A DNA stretch of 64,000 bases, taken from assembly GCA_963668605.1 (NCBI GenBank), contig OY764903.1, forward strand, positions 6,014,001 through 6,078,000. The letters run 5' to 3'. This document shows positions 43,327-52,741 of the stretch, in pieces; the first letter of the stretch is position 1, and each line of letters starts with the position of its first letter. This stretch comes from G963668605 sp963668605 (GTDB lineage Bacteria; Acidobacteriota; Terriglobia; Bryobacterales; Bryobacteraceae). A program made the position numbers and the translations under genes. Below the pieces are notes generated by a model. The model saw nothing but the letters and a program-made list of their open reading frames with translations, was not told where the DNA came from and ran no database searches.

Positions 43327-44148
43327 ATGAAATTCTCGAACGGTATTTTCTTGCACGCTGTGCCGACGCTCGCTTGGGCGCTCTGCATGGCAGCGCCCTT
43401 ACTCCTCGCGCAGGCTCCGGCCACCAACCCCGCCATCCCGGACTGGGCATATCCGGGCTCCAAATCGCACCGGCAGGTAGCGCCCCCGGCCGACTTTCGC
43501 AGGCCCAGCAAGACGACCAATTCCCCGATCGGCATCTTCGACGGCCAGACCGACGTGGGAAGCGCGATCATTCCAGGCAGCGCCAGTTACAATGCGGGCA
43601 CGAAGCAATACACCATCAGCTCGGCTGGCTACAACGTCTGGTACCAGCGCGACGAGTTCCAATATCTCTGGAAGAAGTTGTCCGGCGACGTTTCGCTCGC
43701 GGGCACAGTCTCGTTCCCAGACGGGAACGGCTATGGCGATCGCAAGGCGGTTCTCATTATCCGCAAGGACCTCGATGACGATTCCATCGAGGTCATGACC
43801 GCCCGGCACGGCGCCGGTCTGATTCACCTCGCACAACGTACGACCAAGGGCGGTCAGATCAGCGCGACGTTCAAGATCCCGGCGCCGCGGCGTCCCGACG
43901 GCGCACCGGCCGACAGCCCCATCCCCGCCGCGCCGTGGCGGATCGGCATCGAAAAGAAGGGCGACGTCTTCGCGCTCTTCATCAGCGAGAACGGCGGGCC
44001 GATGCACCAGGTTGGTGAGACCCTCACCTTCCATATGGACGAACCCTTCTACGCCGGCATCGGCTTCGCCTCTCACACGCCGGATCGGTCCGATACAGCC
44101 GTGCTTTCTGATGTGGTGATCGAGAACGCCGCCGGCAAAGTTCGGTAA
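43327..44148 (+). CDS. Secreted DUF1349-like / concanavalin-fold protein
   Basis: This 273-aa protein has a signal peptide (TLAWALCMAAPLLLAQA). Its beta-sandwich domain resembles laminin-G or DUF1349-type folds: YTISSAGYNVWYQRDEFQYLW, then AVLIIRKDLDDDSIEVMTARHG, WRIGIEKKGDVFALFIS and FYAGIGFASH. Such domains are often attached to glycan-active or TolB-like proteins. No catalytic residues can be named. ATG 43327 immediately precedes the signal peptide. Confidence 0.7.
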   Translation: MKFSNGIFLHAVPTLAWALCMAAPLLLAQAPATNPAIPDWAYPGSKSHRQVAPPADFRRPSKTTNSPIGIFDGQTDVGSAIIPGSASYNAGTKQYTISSAGYNVWYQRDEFQYLWKKLSGDVSLAGTVSFPDGNGYGDRKAVLIIRKDLDDDSIEVMTARHGAGLIHLAQRTTKGGQISATFKIPAPRRPDGAPADSPIPAAPWRIGIEKKGDVFALFISENGGPMHQVGETLTFHMDEPFYAGIGFASHTPDRSDTAVLSDVVIENAAGKVR

Positions 44149-44170
44149 GAAGCTCGGCCCTTACCAACGG

Positions 44171-44311
44171 ATTTCCCCTCCCGGCGCCGGCGGTATGGGG
44201 CAGGGGTGGACGGCGCGCGATACCCGAATGGACCGCACTGTCGCGCTAAAGCTGGCCAAAGCCGAATTCAGCGAACGGTTCGAACGGGAGACTAAATCGG
44301 CAGCGGTTTAG
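44171..44311 (+). pseudogene. Serine/threonine protein kinase fragment (N-lobe)
   Basis: The frame reads a glycine-rich loop (GAGGMGQGWTARDTRMDRTVALKLAK, given here in part as GAGGMGQGW and RTVALKLAK with the ATP-binding Lys). SEFSERFERE-like residues follow, and it stops at 44309. Everything after the N-lobe is absent. Long kinase genes of this type are abundant in Solibacter-like genomes, so this is the relic of one. It is followed 33 bp later by a dispersed element. Confidence 0.72.
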
Positions 44312-44343
44312 GTACGATGCGGACTCATATATTGATACACTCG

Positions 44344-44588
44344 TGTCCAAGACAGATTTGACCTCCTCATTCGGAACGCCAGACCCGGCGCCACGCCTCC
44401 TACAGTGCCGAGAGCGCAAGCGACCGGAGGCTGCGTATTCACCACTTTTTGTCGATGTCCGTGGAGCGCTTCACGGGGTTTTCAACAGAATTGAAGCATT
44501 CCCGCCTCCGGTCGCTGGCGCTTGCGGCACCGTTGACAAACCACCTGTTTTCAGTACCAGCGGTCACGGTCCCGTCCTGTCTTGGACA
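44344..44588 (+). mobile_element. MITE-like element with TGTCCAAGACAG ends, copy 1 (245 bp)
   Basis: The 12-bp terminal inverted repeats TGTCCAAGACAG and CTGTCTTGGACA bound a segment that recurs at 51177-51457. Shared internal blocks include ACCTCCTCATTCGGAACGCC, TTTTTGTCGATGTCCG and GGGGTTTTCAACAG. GCGACCGGAGGC and GCCTCCGGTCGC inside are also inverted to each other. No transposase is encoded. The element ends 3 bp before the likely start of the next gene. Confidence 0.75.
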
Positions 44589-44591
44589 GCA

Positions 44592-46040
44592 GTGATATTG
44601 ATACTCAGCGTGTTGGCTGTTCTCCTGCCCTTGGCACAAGGTGAAGATATCGTCACTCTTCGCAACGCTGCTCGCGCCGATGGAGGTTTTACGCTGGCAG
44701 CCGGCCCAAACGTCGAGGGGGTTGTGTTCCTGCGCCAGATCCCCGAACAAGGTCGTTCTAGTGAAGCCGAGTGGCCGCCCGACGTCGTGCGCGCGTTCCA
44801 CGATGTGCCGTGGATCGATGCGGCATCCGTTCGGGTCAAGTGGGACTTTCTAGAACCGCGCGATCAGGAGTTTAATTGGCGTCCGATCGACTCCGTGCTG
44901 CGGGAGGTCAAGAAATACAACGCAGGCCACCCTGGCGCGCGGCGCACCATGCATATTCGCGTACTGGGAGGGGTTCACGCTCCCAAGTGGTTTGAGGCTG
45001 CCGGTGTAAAATACTATTCCACGATCGACGCTTCGCTATCGGGCGGCAGGACGATCAGGATCCCCGCACCCTACGGCAATCCGGAGTTTCTGAAGCAGCT
45101 TCGAGAAATCTACCGCGCGATGTATGAACGGTACAAGGACGAACCGCTCATCACCGTCTATCACGGAAGCTGGTCCGCAGGACCGTGGGATGAGATCTTT
45201 CATCCGCAGGGCGCCGCGCCTTTGCCGCCGGATTACACGCCCGCAAAATTCGTACGCGGGATGATCGAGCAACTGGATGTTCTCATCGAAGAATTTTCGC
45301 TGAAGGGCAAGGTCGCCGAGTTGCCCTACTCCGGCAAGTACCCGCAGAAGAACCAAATCGATATTACAGGTCCACTCACCGCGAGAATTGTGGAGCGCTT
45401 GGGTCGCCGAAGCCCTTACCTCTACATCCAGACGAACGGCTGGGGAACGACCAACAAGGGAATTCAGACTGTCTCCTGGGGCCACGAAAACGACATCAGC
45501 GATGCGTACGGCCAGGTGAACCTGGCGTTTCAGGCCCTGGGCACTAACGCAAACGGAGGCTGGCTGCCGCAAGGAGACTGGATCGAACTGGTCCGGCTCG
45601 CGAAACAATATGAGGTGGCCTACACCGAGCTCTATCCGCCGGACTTCATGCCGCTCGATAAAAAGCACCACATCGAGGAGGCTTTCACGGAGATGCCCGG
45701 CCGCAGCACGACCGGCCCTGTGGGCTTCCGTCCGTGGCTGAAACAACGCAACCGGACCCTCTATGTCCGTGAAGGAACCGTGCGGCAAGTGTTCCAGAGC
45801 GGTGCCGGGCCGAAAGAGCTGATGCGCCTGACAACGGCGGCAGCAGTACCGGCCGGGACCTCCGTGAGCTTCCGTGTGCGTACGCGCCTGTCGTCCGGCG
45901 CCTGGAGCAGTTGGGCGGAAGCGAAGAGAGTGGCTCAACTGCCTGCCGGCGCCGAAGCGGAGATCGAGGCCATCCTGCACACCGATGACGGTTATCTCAC
46001 GCCCCGCGTCATCGCGATGCGCCCGCTCTGGAAACCATGA
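44592..46040 (+). CDS. Secreted beta-galactosidase-like TIM-barrel protein
   Basis: The homologous part begins after a signal-like segment, VILILSVLAVLLPLAQG. I therefore take GTG 44592 as start (482 aa) instead of an in-frame start 249 bp upstream inside a dispersed element. WIDAASVRVKWDFLEPRDQEFNWRPID resembles GH42/GH35-like barrels and DUF4832-type proteins. No clear catalytic Glu pair can be assigned. The element inserted directly at the 5' end may have removed or replaced the native promoter. Confidence 0.6.
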   Translation: MILILSVLAVLLPLAQGEDIVTLRNAARADGGFTLAAGPNVEGVVFLRQIPEQGRSSEAEWPPDVVRAFHDVPWIDAASVRVKWDFLEPRDQEFNWRPIDSVLREVKKYNAGHPGARRTMHIRVLGGVHAPKWFEAAGVKYYSTIDASLSGGRTIRIPAPYGNPEFLKQLREIYRAMYERYKDEPLITVYHGSWSAGPWDEIFHPQGAAPLPPDYTPAKFVRGMIEQLDVLIEEFSLKGKVAELPYSGKYPQKNQIDITGPLTARIVERLGRRSPYLYIQTNGWGTTNKGIQTVSWGHENDISDAYGQVNLAFQALGTNANGGWLPQGDWIELVRLAKQYEVAYTELYPPDFMPLDKKHHIEEAFTEMPGRSTTGPVGFRPWLKQRNRTLYVREGTVRQVFQSGAGPKELMRLTTAAAVPAGTSVSFRVRTRLSSGAWSSWAEAKRVAQLPAGAEAEIEAILHTDDGYLTPRVIAMRPLWKP

Positions 46041-46212
46041 AATCGTGCCATTGCAAAGGGTTGTTTGTTGTGAAGTGGCCGTTGTGAAGTGGCCATCTGA
46101 ACTCGTATCAGGCTGAGCGATTCTGAGCTGAGCGATTGGGACTGATTCGGAAGCGATTCGCCCCAAGTGGCCAAACCCGGCTGGGGAAATCCCGGCCGGG
46201 TCCACTCTTCTG

Positions 46213-47517
46213 TTATGGTTTGACCTCTTGCATTCCGGTGGAAATCACTCCGCGTCCCGAGCGCGGATCGAGGTCTTCGACCTCGACGAAGAATGCGGTG
46301 AAGCTGCCGGCCGGCGCGGCCACTGTGGCTCGATAGACGCCATTGGCCACGGCCAGCGGCGTCGGAGTCCAGCGGCATTCCAGATACGCGCCGCGCTCCT
46401 GAGTCGCGCTCCACGCCGTCACTGTCTGGATCGGATTGCCGGATGTCACGGCTGCAGAGAGTTGGATCGTGTCCTTCTCCCGTTTCCAGTCGAGCGCAAT
46501 TTCCGGAACCGGGCGGTTCGCGAAGACGTGCGCCAGCCACATGCGCCATGCCACGAATTCGCGCTCCGAATCGTGCCCGTGCCCTTGATTGGGGATCAGT
46601 AGGATGCGGGTGGATTTTGGCATGCCGGGGAGAAAGACCGTGTCGCTGAGCGGCGGGAAGAGTGGGTCGTTTGCGCCCGCACTGAACAGGATCTTCTTGT
46701 TGGCGATGCGATCGCGCCAGAGCCATGGGTCGAGAAAGCGCTGGTATTCCTTGCTGCGCGGCGTGGACAATGTCGCCAGGCGCCGGCCCGGCGATTCGGA
46801 AGCCGGGCCTTCTCCACCTTTCTTGTAATCGGGGCCGTAACGCTCGACCTGTAGTCGCAGCGAGGCCTCGAAATTCGCGAAGTTCCATGCGCCGGGGTAG
46901 GCGCCGACAATACGGTCGTCGGCGGCAGCGGCTACCCAACTCGCCATCGCCCGTTTGGATCCGCCGGTGATCACGAACCGGTCGGCCTGGACGCCGGGCA
47001 CCGCCTGCATCGCGGTCACTGCGCGCACGATCACTCGGGAGAGGGCAGTGTAGCCGATCCAGTGCGGATCTCCGGTTTCCAGAAATTTCTTCTGCATTAG
47101 GGACATTACCGCGCCTTCGTTCTTTGCGCCGTAGTGTGGACCGGGGTTGGCGCCGGTAATCGCCAGCGCCGGGATACCCATCAGCGCCGCCGCCTCGGCA
47201 TAACGGAATGGAGCGCCGTCGGGTCGCGACCCGTTGCCGGCGATGACCACTCCTGCGCCGCGGTACTCCGGAGCGACGCGGTCCGGGAGAAGGATCATGG
47301 CGGGGTGGCGCCACTTCTCGCCCGCCCATTCAAAGCTCGTGAATGTCAGGTCGATGCGTTTGAGCTTTCGCTCCGGTGCGGAGACAGGAGAGTAATCGGA
47401 AGGCTCCGAAATTTTCAGATCGAGCGAGGTGCGATCCAGCACCTCCGCTGGAGGAAACAATGGGCCAAATGCCGGCGCCGCCATGAGCAGGCTGCCTAGC
47501 AGAAAGAAGGACTTCAT
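46213..47517 (-). CDS. PqaA-like (PhoPQ-activated pathogenicity-related) alpha/beta hydrolase
   Basis: This 434-aa protein has a signal peptide (MKSFFLLGSLLMAAPAFG) and an alpha/beta-hydrolase domain. FVITGGSKRAMASWVAA is the nucleophile elbow with Ser, as in PF10142-type proteins. GAYPGAWNFANF, ILFSAGANDPLFPP (acid) and IPNQGHGHD (His) follow. A C-terminal Ig-like part (ITSGNPIQTV region) is also typical. It is probably a secreted hydrolase of unknown substrate. ATG 47517 is set by the signal peptide. Confidence 0.82.
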   Translation of the reverse strand: MKSFFLLGSLLMAAPAFGPLFPPAEVLDRTSLDLKISEPSDYSPVSAPERKLKRIDLTFTSFEWAGEKWRHPAMILLPDRVAPEYRGAGVVIAGNGSRPDGAPFRYAEAAALMGIPALAITGANPGPHYGAKNEGAVMSLMQKKFLETGDPHWIGYTALSRVIVRAVTAMQAVPGVQADRFVITGGSKRAMASWVAAAADDRIVGAYPGAWNFANFEASLRLQVERYGPDYKKGGEGPASESPGRRLATLSTPRSKEYQRFLDPWLWRDRIANKKILFSAGANDPLFPPLSDTVFLPGMPKSTRILLIPNQGHGHDSEREFVAWRMWLAHVFANRPVPEIALDWKREKDTIQLSAAVTSGNPIQTVTAWSATQERGAYLECRWTPTPLAVANGVYRATVAAPAGSFTAFFVEVEDLDPRSGRGVISTGMQEVKP

Positions 47518-47617
47518 TCCATAACCTCGGTCACATTCATAACTGCAACTGTAGCCCAAACTCAACGACCCGCGCCGCTTCCGGGCTCGCGTAGGGCGGC
47601 GCAAATAGAGCCATGTA

Positions 47618-47694
47618 TGGAGCATCCTGCCCTGGCAGCTTTTCGTGGCGCGCGCACTCGTGCGTGCCGCGTCGAGACTCATCTCGACGCCGCG
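47618..47694 (+). repeat. Dispersed double-hairpin repeat, copy 2
   Basis: Nearly identical to 2963-3042: TGGAGCATCCTGCCCTG, GCGCGCACTCGTGCGTGC and TCGAGACTCATCTCGA. It lies between the PqaA-like gene and a sulfatase fragment. Confidence 0.7.
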
Positions 47695-47784
47695 GTGTCG
47701 ATACGAGTGCCGAAACGGCAGGCTGAAACCCACGCCACGTGGTTGCGAATAACCGTCACTCTGCATGCCGCAGACCACTCGCGC

Positions 47785-47889
47785 GATTCAGAGCGGATGC
47801 AGCAACGCTTCCAACCGGAGTTATATGATTTACAGAGGGATCCGCGCAAGATGAAGAACGTCCATGCGGACACACCCCCTATCGGGTGA
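47785..47889 (+). pseudogene. Sulfatase C-terminal fragment
   Basis: The frame reads RFQPELYDLQRDPRKMKNVH and stops at 47887-47889. ELYDLxxDPxEMKNV is the standard C-terminal segment of arylsulfatases, and nothing of the catalytic domain is present. The intact sulfatase starts 23 bp downstream, so a tandem neighbour was lost here. Confidence 0.72.
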
Positions 47890-47912
47890 CCGAACGGTAT
47901 TGAGGCTAATAT

Positions 47913-49379
47913 ATGACTTCGATCAGCAGACGCAACGCTCTTTTCTCTCTTTTCGGCGCGGCAGCGGGGAGAGCTGCGGCCACCAAACCACCTAACATTC
48001 TCTACATCATGGCCGACGACCATTCCACGCGGGCCATCGGCGCCTACGGCAGCACTCGTAACGTAACGCCCAACATCGACCGCATCGGGCGGGAAGGCGT
48101 GCGCATGGGGAACTGCTTCTGCGTGGACTCCATCTGCACACCCAGCCGCGCCGCCATCCTCACCGGCAAGTACGGCCACATGACCGGAGTGCGCAACCTG
48201 AACGAACGCCTGGCCAGCGGCCAGCAGACCTTTCCGCAGTTACTTCAGAAGGCCGGCTACCAGACCGGGCTTGTGGGGAAGTACCATCTCTCCGCGGGCG
48301 ATATCAAAAACCCGCCCGAGGGCTTCAACTACTGGAGCATCTTCCCGGGCCAGGGCAAATACTTCGACCCGCTCATGTACGAAATGGGGAAAGAGAGGCA
48401 GTTTACAGGCTACGCCACCGACATCGTGACGGACCTGTCGCTCGAATTCATCAAACGGAGGGATCGTAATAAGCCTTTTGCGATGCTGGTGCATTACAAG
48501 GCGCCGCACGGCTTGTGGGAGTTCGACGCCAAGCACGCGGAAATGTATAAGGGCCGCATGGAGGAGCCCGATACCTTCTGGGACGATTACCGCAACCGTT
48601 CGAGCGCAGGCGCGAAGAACGAATTCAACTTCAATGAACAGGCCGCGCGGATGGATTCTCCCAAATGGCCGACGGGCCGGCTGGATACAACCGGCCTTGA
48701 CGCTCGCGGAAAGAAAGCCGCCGCCTACCAGAAGTTCATGCAAGATTATGCGCGCTGTGTAGCGGCGGTGGACGACAATGTGGGCCGCCTGCTGGCGTAC
48801 CTGGACAGCGAGAACCTCACGCGCGACACCGTCGTCATTTACACCTCCGACCAAGGCGCCTTCACCGGCGAGCACGGCTGGTACGATAAGCGCTTCTTTT
48901 ATGACGAATCCATCCGTATGCCCTTCCTGATCCGTTATCCCGGCGAGGTGCCGGCGGGGAAGGTGGTGGAGGGCATGGGACTCAACGTGGATTTCGCGCC
49001 CACGTTGCTGGATTTTGCAGGGCTGCCCGCGCCCTCCGATATGCAGGGTCGCAGCTTTCGCCCGCTGTTGCGCGGCCGGACGCCGGCGAACTGGCGTAAG
49101 TCGATGTTCTATGTCTATTACATGCGTACAGAGCTTCCGCCGCACTACGGCGTGCGCACCGAGCACCACAAGCTGATCCGCTTTCCGCTGACCGGTGAGT
49201 GGGAACTGTTCGACTTGAAGGCAGATCCGAAGGAGATGAACAGCGTTTACGAGAAGCCGCAATACGCCTCTGTGCGCGCGGAGTTGAAGAAGGAAATGGC
49301 GAGGCTGTGCCGCGAGTTGAAGATTTCGGAGGGAGAACTGCCCTCGGCGGAGAAGGCGCCGGCGGGCCGGGGGAAGTAA
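47913..49379 (+). CDS. Secreted arylsulfatase-family sulfatase
   Basis: This 488-aa protein has a short Tat-like leader (SRRNALFSLFGAAAGRA). The catalytic start is NILYIMADDHSTRAIGAYG with metal-binding Asp. The formylglycine motif CTPSR has Cys75, GLVGKYHL is next, and IYTSDQGAFTGEHGWYDKRFFYDESIRMPF shows the later active-site residues. The C-terminus ends ELFDLKADPKEMNSVY. It needs a formylglycine-generating enzyme encoded elsewhere. It probably desulfates a carbohydrate outside the cytoplasm. Confidence 0.92.
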   Translation: MTSISRRNALFSLFGAAAGRAAATKPPNILYIMADDHSTRAIGAYGSTRNVTPNIDRIGREGVRMGNCFCVDSICTPSRAAILTGKYGHMTGVRNLNERLASGQQTFPQLLQKAGYQTGLVGKYHLSAGDIKNPPEGFNYWSIFPGQGKYFDPLMYEMGKERQFTGYATDIVTDLSLEFIKRRDRNKPFAMLVHYKAPHGLWEFDAKHAEMYKGRMEEPDTFWDDYRNRSSAGAKNEFNFNEQAARMDSPKWPTGRLDTTGLDARGKKAAAYQKFMQDYARCVAAVDDNVGRLLAYLDSENLTRDTVVIYTSDQGAFTGEHGWYDKRFFYDESIRMPFLIRYPGEVPAGKVVEGMGLNVDFAPTLLDFAGLPAPSDMQGRSFRPLLRGRTPANWRKSMFYVYYMRTELPPHYGVRTEHHKLIRFPLTGEWELFDLKADPKEMNSVYEKPQYASVRAELKKEMARLCRELKISEGELPSAEKAPAGRGK

Positions 49380-49600
49380 CGGGGGCTAGGCTGTGCGAAG
49401 GATACCGTGTTCCCTACAGTTTAGTTGTCTCCGGCTCGGTTACCCGGAGTACGTTGGCTGAACAGGCTGAGCGGCTCGCCGGGGATAATGGTTCGTGAAC
49501 TGGAAGATCATCGGTGTAGAAACCGCCTTCAACTAGCCCGGATGGTTAATTTAGTGCTGTGACATCCGGAAAAATCGCCCGCACGTTAGAATGAAGTCCT

Positions 49601-51025
49601 ATGTCGCAGCGGGATGATCCGGCTTCGGCCGACAGCGCAAAGCTGCCGGTTGCCAAACGAATAGACAAAGCTGTCGGAAGCACGATCGAGACCGCGCGGC
49701 AGTTATACAACGGCGCCTCGGTGACGGGAGCCGAAATTGTTCTGAGCGGCCGAATGGCGGCGCTTAAAAAACTCGGCAAGATACAGAGCACACTCGGAGA
49801 GGATTACCAGCGGATTTTCGCGAGTAACCCTCTTGTTGTTGATTCACTGTCACGAGCTCCGCTACTGATCGAGAACAAAGAACTCCTGTCGACAGCTTTC
49901 AATTTGCCCTGGACGACAGCAACGCTATGGATCGCGGCTGCAGGCACGGTCGCCGCCCTGCAACGCCCAATGGGTCACGCCCTTGGAGGACTGTTTCACT
50001 ACGGGCCGGGACATGTCCAGCGCTGGGCCGAGATCAGCCAATATATGGATTCTGTTGCCGGGTCAGGTCACAGACTGAAGTATGGCCATTCGGTCGACTT
50101 CCTTCCCGAGATCGTCGAGCAGTTCGGCATCGAAGGGGTTCCGGCGTTCTTCTGCCACTTACTCCAGGATTTCACCACAGTAGACGGATTGCCTGTACTG
50201 CCTAACGCCTGGGGGATCAAGCAGAGCATCGAGATCGCAGCGATTTCTCCGAAGACGGCGACCGCTCTTGTCTCCTTGAGTGCGTCCAGTCTGTTGTCGG
50301 GCCTGATGATTGCAACGACGATCTGGAAGATCTGGGACGCGTGGGAGCGCGACAAACGCAAGCGGAAACTGCTCAGCGCTGCCGAATCTGCCGCGGAGAA
50401 CCACGACTATACAGGCGCGATTGAAAACTACAAACGTGCACTTGAGTTGGAGCGCGCGGCAGCCACCCTGATCGCGCTTGGTCAGGTGTATCTTCGTCGG
50501 ACGGCGACCCGTCCGTACGCCCACCGCGCGTTCGCCGACGCTGTGCAGATGCTCAGCACAGATCGAGCAAGGACGATTCCGTATCACGGGGCGCAACTAA
50601 GCCTGCGCGGAATCGCCGGCTTGTACGCGCTCGCCACTGCCGACGTGATCGGGGAGCGCTATCCGCAGTACTGGCAGGAGCAAGTCGAAGACCTGGTGAA
50701 CGCCACGGTTCACTCGTTCGCGTCGGCAGCAGCCACTCTGGAGCGGGATTCCGAACGACGGGTCGCCAATCCATTGGTTCGGCCAGCGCTATTTTCGGCT
50801 GCCATCAATCGCTACCTCGCTGCCCAGGTTTCGTGTCAATATCCATTGCTGGAAGACCGCCAGCAGCTCGTGACCGCCCATATCACAGGAGCCATCGGCC
50901 TGATAGGCCGAGTGGCCCAGCAAGATGAAGCCAGCTTCAGGGAATCCGCGAATCAGGTTCGCGACGTTTGGACCCGGACCATGCTCCCGGAACAAGAAGC
51001 AGAGCTCCTACTTGCAACTGCTTAG
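49601..51025 (+). CDS. Hypothetical protein with TPR-like C-terminal half
   Basis: This 474-aa protein has no family I recognise. It starts with a helical region, then hydrophobic stretches near residues 105-120 (LWIAAAGTVAAL) and 220-245 (LVSLSASSLLSGLMIATTIW) that may be membrane-associated. A TPR-like hairpin follows (AAENHDYTGAIENYKRALELERAAATLIALGQVYL), then a helical C-terminus. No signal peptide is seen. It stands alone, with 220 bp upstream and 560 bp downstream free of genes. Confidence 0.7.
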   Translation: MSQRDDPASADSAKLPVAKRIDKAVGSTIETARQLYNGASVTGAEIVLSGRMAALKKLGKIQSTLGEDYQRIFASNPLVVDSLSRAPLLIENKELLSTAFNLPWTTATLWIAAAGTVAALQRPMGHALGGLFHYGPGHVQRWAEISQYMDSVAGSGHRLKYGHSVDFLPEIVEQFGIEGVPAFFCHLLQDFTTVDGLPVLPNAWGIKQSIEIAAISPKTATALVSLSASSLLSGLMIATTIWKIWDAWERDKRKRKLLSAAESAAENHDYTGAIENYKRALELERAAATLIALGQVYLRRTATRPYAHRAFADAVQMLSTDRARTIPYHGAQLSLRGIAGLYALATADVIGERYPQYWQEQVEDLVNATVHSFASAAATLERDSERRVANPLVRPALFSAAINRYLAAQVSCQYPLLEDRQQLVTAHITGAIGLIGRVAQQDEASFRESANQVRDVWTRTMLPEQEAELLLATA

Positions 51026-51176
51026 ACGCTCGCTGGTCCTCCGGGATCCGGGGGGCCGGGACAGGGTCTGGCCGGAGTGAAGACACCTTCGAATCCATAC
51101 AGCCGGAATTTTCATTCCATACAGTGTGCCAAGGGCTCATGGTAGCAGCCTGACAAGAGCGGTTGGCGATCACTCT

Positions 51177-51457
51177 TGTCCAAGACAGATGACCTCCTCA
51201 TTCGGAACGCCAGACCCGGCCCCACGATTCCTAACGGCGCCAGCGACCGGATGCTGCGTATTCACAACTTTTTGTCGATGTCCGCGGAGCGTTTCACGGG
51301 GTTTTCAACAGCATTGAAGTATTCCCGCCTCCGGTCGCTGGCGCTCTCGGCACTGTTGACCGGGAGTGGCTGCTCCCTATCCGAACGATCTCAATTACCG
51401 TCCCACAAGCCACCTGTGTTCAGTGCTGGCGGTCACAGTCCCGTCCTGTTTTGGACA
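51177..51457 (+). mobile_element. MITE-like element with TGTCCAAGACAG ends, copy 2 (281 bp)
   Basis: Same terminal repeats as 44344-44588 (TGTCCAAGACAG and CTGTTTTGGACA, one mismatch) and the same internal blocks, plus about 35 bp extra before the right part. It lies in the gene-free interval 51026-51587, which otherwise shows nothing coding. Confidence 0.75.
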
Positions 51458-51587
51458 GCAGCGTTTGGATCTATACGCAGGACAGGCCGTTCACAGGCAA
51501 GAAGATCTATACCCCGCCGCGCAATCCGGATTACAACGAATCAAATCATCGCGTGAACGTCTCGATGTCGGCCTGGACGTAACTGGT

Positions 51588-52214
51588 CTATTCGAGGCTG
51601 AGGCCGCGGTCGAAAACTACGTCGAGCGAGCTTCCCTGTTTCAGTTCGACTTCTCTGCCACGCGTCAGCAACACTGTAGCCAAGCCGACCGCGCTGCCTG
51701 CACCCGCGCCGATGCCCGCGCCTTTCCAGCTACGGTCAGCGATGCCGCCGATCGAAGCGCCGCTGCCTGCAAGAATCGCGATGCGTCCGGCATTCTTCAT
51801 TGTGTTGCCGCCTTGCCGCACCATGTTCTCTTCGCGGTCGACTTTCTGTTCGGATTCATTGTCATCGACCGACTGCACGCGTGGAGAGAATTTCAAAACC
51901 TTACCACCTGGCATGGTCAGCGTCTCAAGCCGGATACCCAACTCCGACCTCCCCTTGACTCGTCCACTGCGCTTCGATCGCGCGACTACGCCTTGCACGT
52001 AGCAATCGGCAGGCACAACGATCCGTCCATTCGCGCTGATGGGTGTCGCTGTGCGCAGATAGACGTAGTCGCCCTCTTGCGCCGTGCGTGTACTGATGGA
52101 GTTGACCATTCGCAGCAAGACGTGCGCACCAGCCGGAACGTCGGTTGCGGCCAGTGTGACTCCGTAAGCCAAAAATGGCAAGAAACAGAGGAAGTACGTT
52201 CCTGGATTGGCCAT
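51588..52214 (-). CDS. Secreted glycine-zipper protein of unknown function
   Basis: This 208-aa protein has a signal peptide (TYFLCFLPFLAYGVTLA). A beta-rich segment follows (HVLLRMVNSISTRTAQEGDYVYLRT and RIVVPADCYVQGVVARSKR), a pattern seen in TrbI/VirB10-like and related envelope proteins. A glycine-rich zipper (GSGASIGGIADRSWKGAGIGAGAGSAVGLATVLL, in part GIGAGAGSAVGLA) is next. It is probably envelope-associated. No enzyme motif was seen. Confidence 0.65.
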   Translation of the reverse strand: MANPGTYFLCFLPFLAYGVTLAATDVPAGAHVLLRMVNSISTRTAQEGDYVYLRTATPISANGRIVVPADCYVQGVVARSKRSGRVKGRSELGIRLETLTMPGGKVLKFSPRVQSVDDNESEQKVDREENMVRQGGNTMKNAGRIAILAGSGASIGGIADRSWKGAGIGAGAGSAVGLATVLLTRGREVELKQGSSLDVVFDRGLSLE

Positions 52215-52271
52215 AGAGCACCCTCTGCTCCATCGTAGCTCGCGCCGCGCCCAGGAGTGTCGGCTCAGCCG

Positions 52272-52493
52272 CTAGTTACAAGCCCTTGGGTCGTCGGGCG
52301 CGTAGCTGCCGAGTGTAGCAACCGTATCGAGTGGGTGAGCCGTCAGATGATGAACGCAGGATCCTCGTGAGGCGTAAATGTCTTTGAATGAACCGTCGCT
52401 ATCTACGTGGTGTACGTAATTAGCACGTCCCGCCGAGGCCACCAACGAAGCCAACAGTGTGATGGAAGCGGCAGCCAACACTATCTTTTTCAC
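52272..52493 (-). CDS. Small secreted protein
   Basis: This 73-aa protein starts at GTG 52493 with GGAGAGGG just upstream. A signal peptide (KKIVLAAASITLLASLVASAG) is followed by a ~50-residue mature part with two Cys. No family is recognised. The ATG further upstream would add a non-signal extension and is less likely. Confidence 0.6.
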   Translation of the reverse strand: MKKIVLAAASITLLASLVASAGRANYVHHVDSDGSFKDIYASRGSCVHHLTAHPLDTVATLGSYAPDDPRACN

Positions 52494-52741
52494 GTTCCCT
52501 CTCCTTCGAACCGTCTTACACGATTTATCAATAATGCTGCGAGGGAATACTGCAAGCAATCGGGCAGATCACCTAGGGAGCGGCCGTCGGGGCCTGAGGC
52601 GTCAGGCGCACAGTGCATTCACGGCGCGCCCCTTGCCGTCGCGGGTCACATCGAATGGCCGCTTTTCAAAAACGAAATTTCAGTCGTGCGGAATTCCCAT
52701 CGCGCGATAGATCGCACGCTACGCACAAAGAGGGCACGACA

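Noticed and set aside
44343..44591. Upstream start of the beta-galactosidase-like protein
   Set aside because: The added 83 residues are encoded by the dispersed element and precede the signal-like segment, so the later GTG is preferred.
48240..49262. 340-codon minus-strand frame
   Set aside because: It is the antisense of the sulfatase gene, open only because of high GC at third positions.
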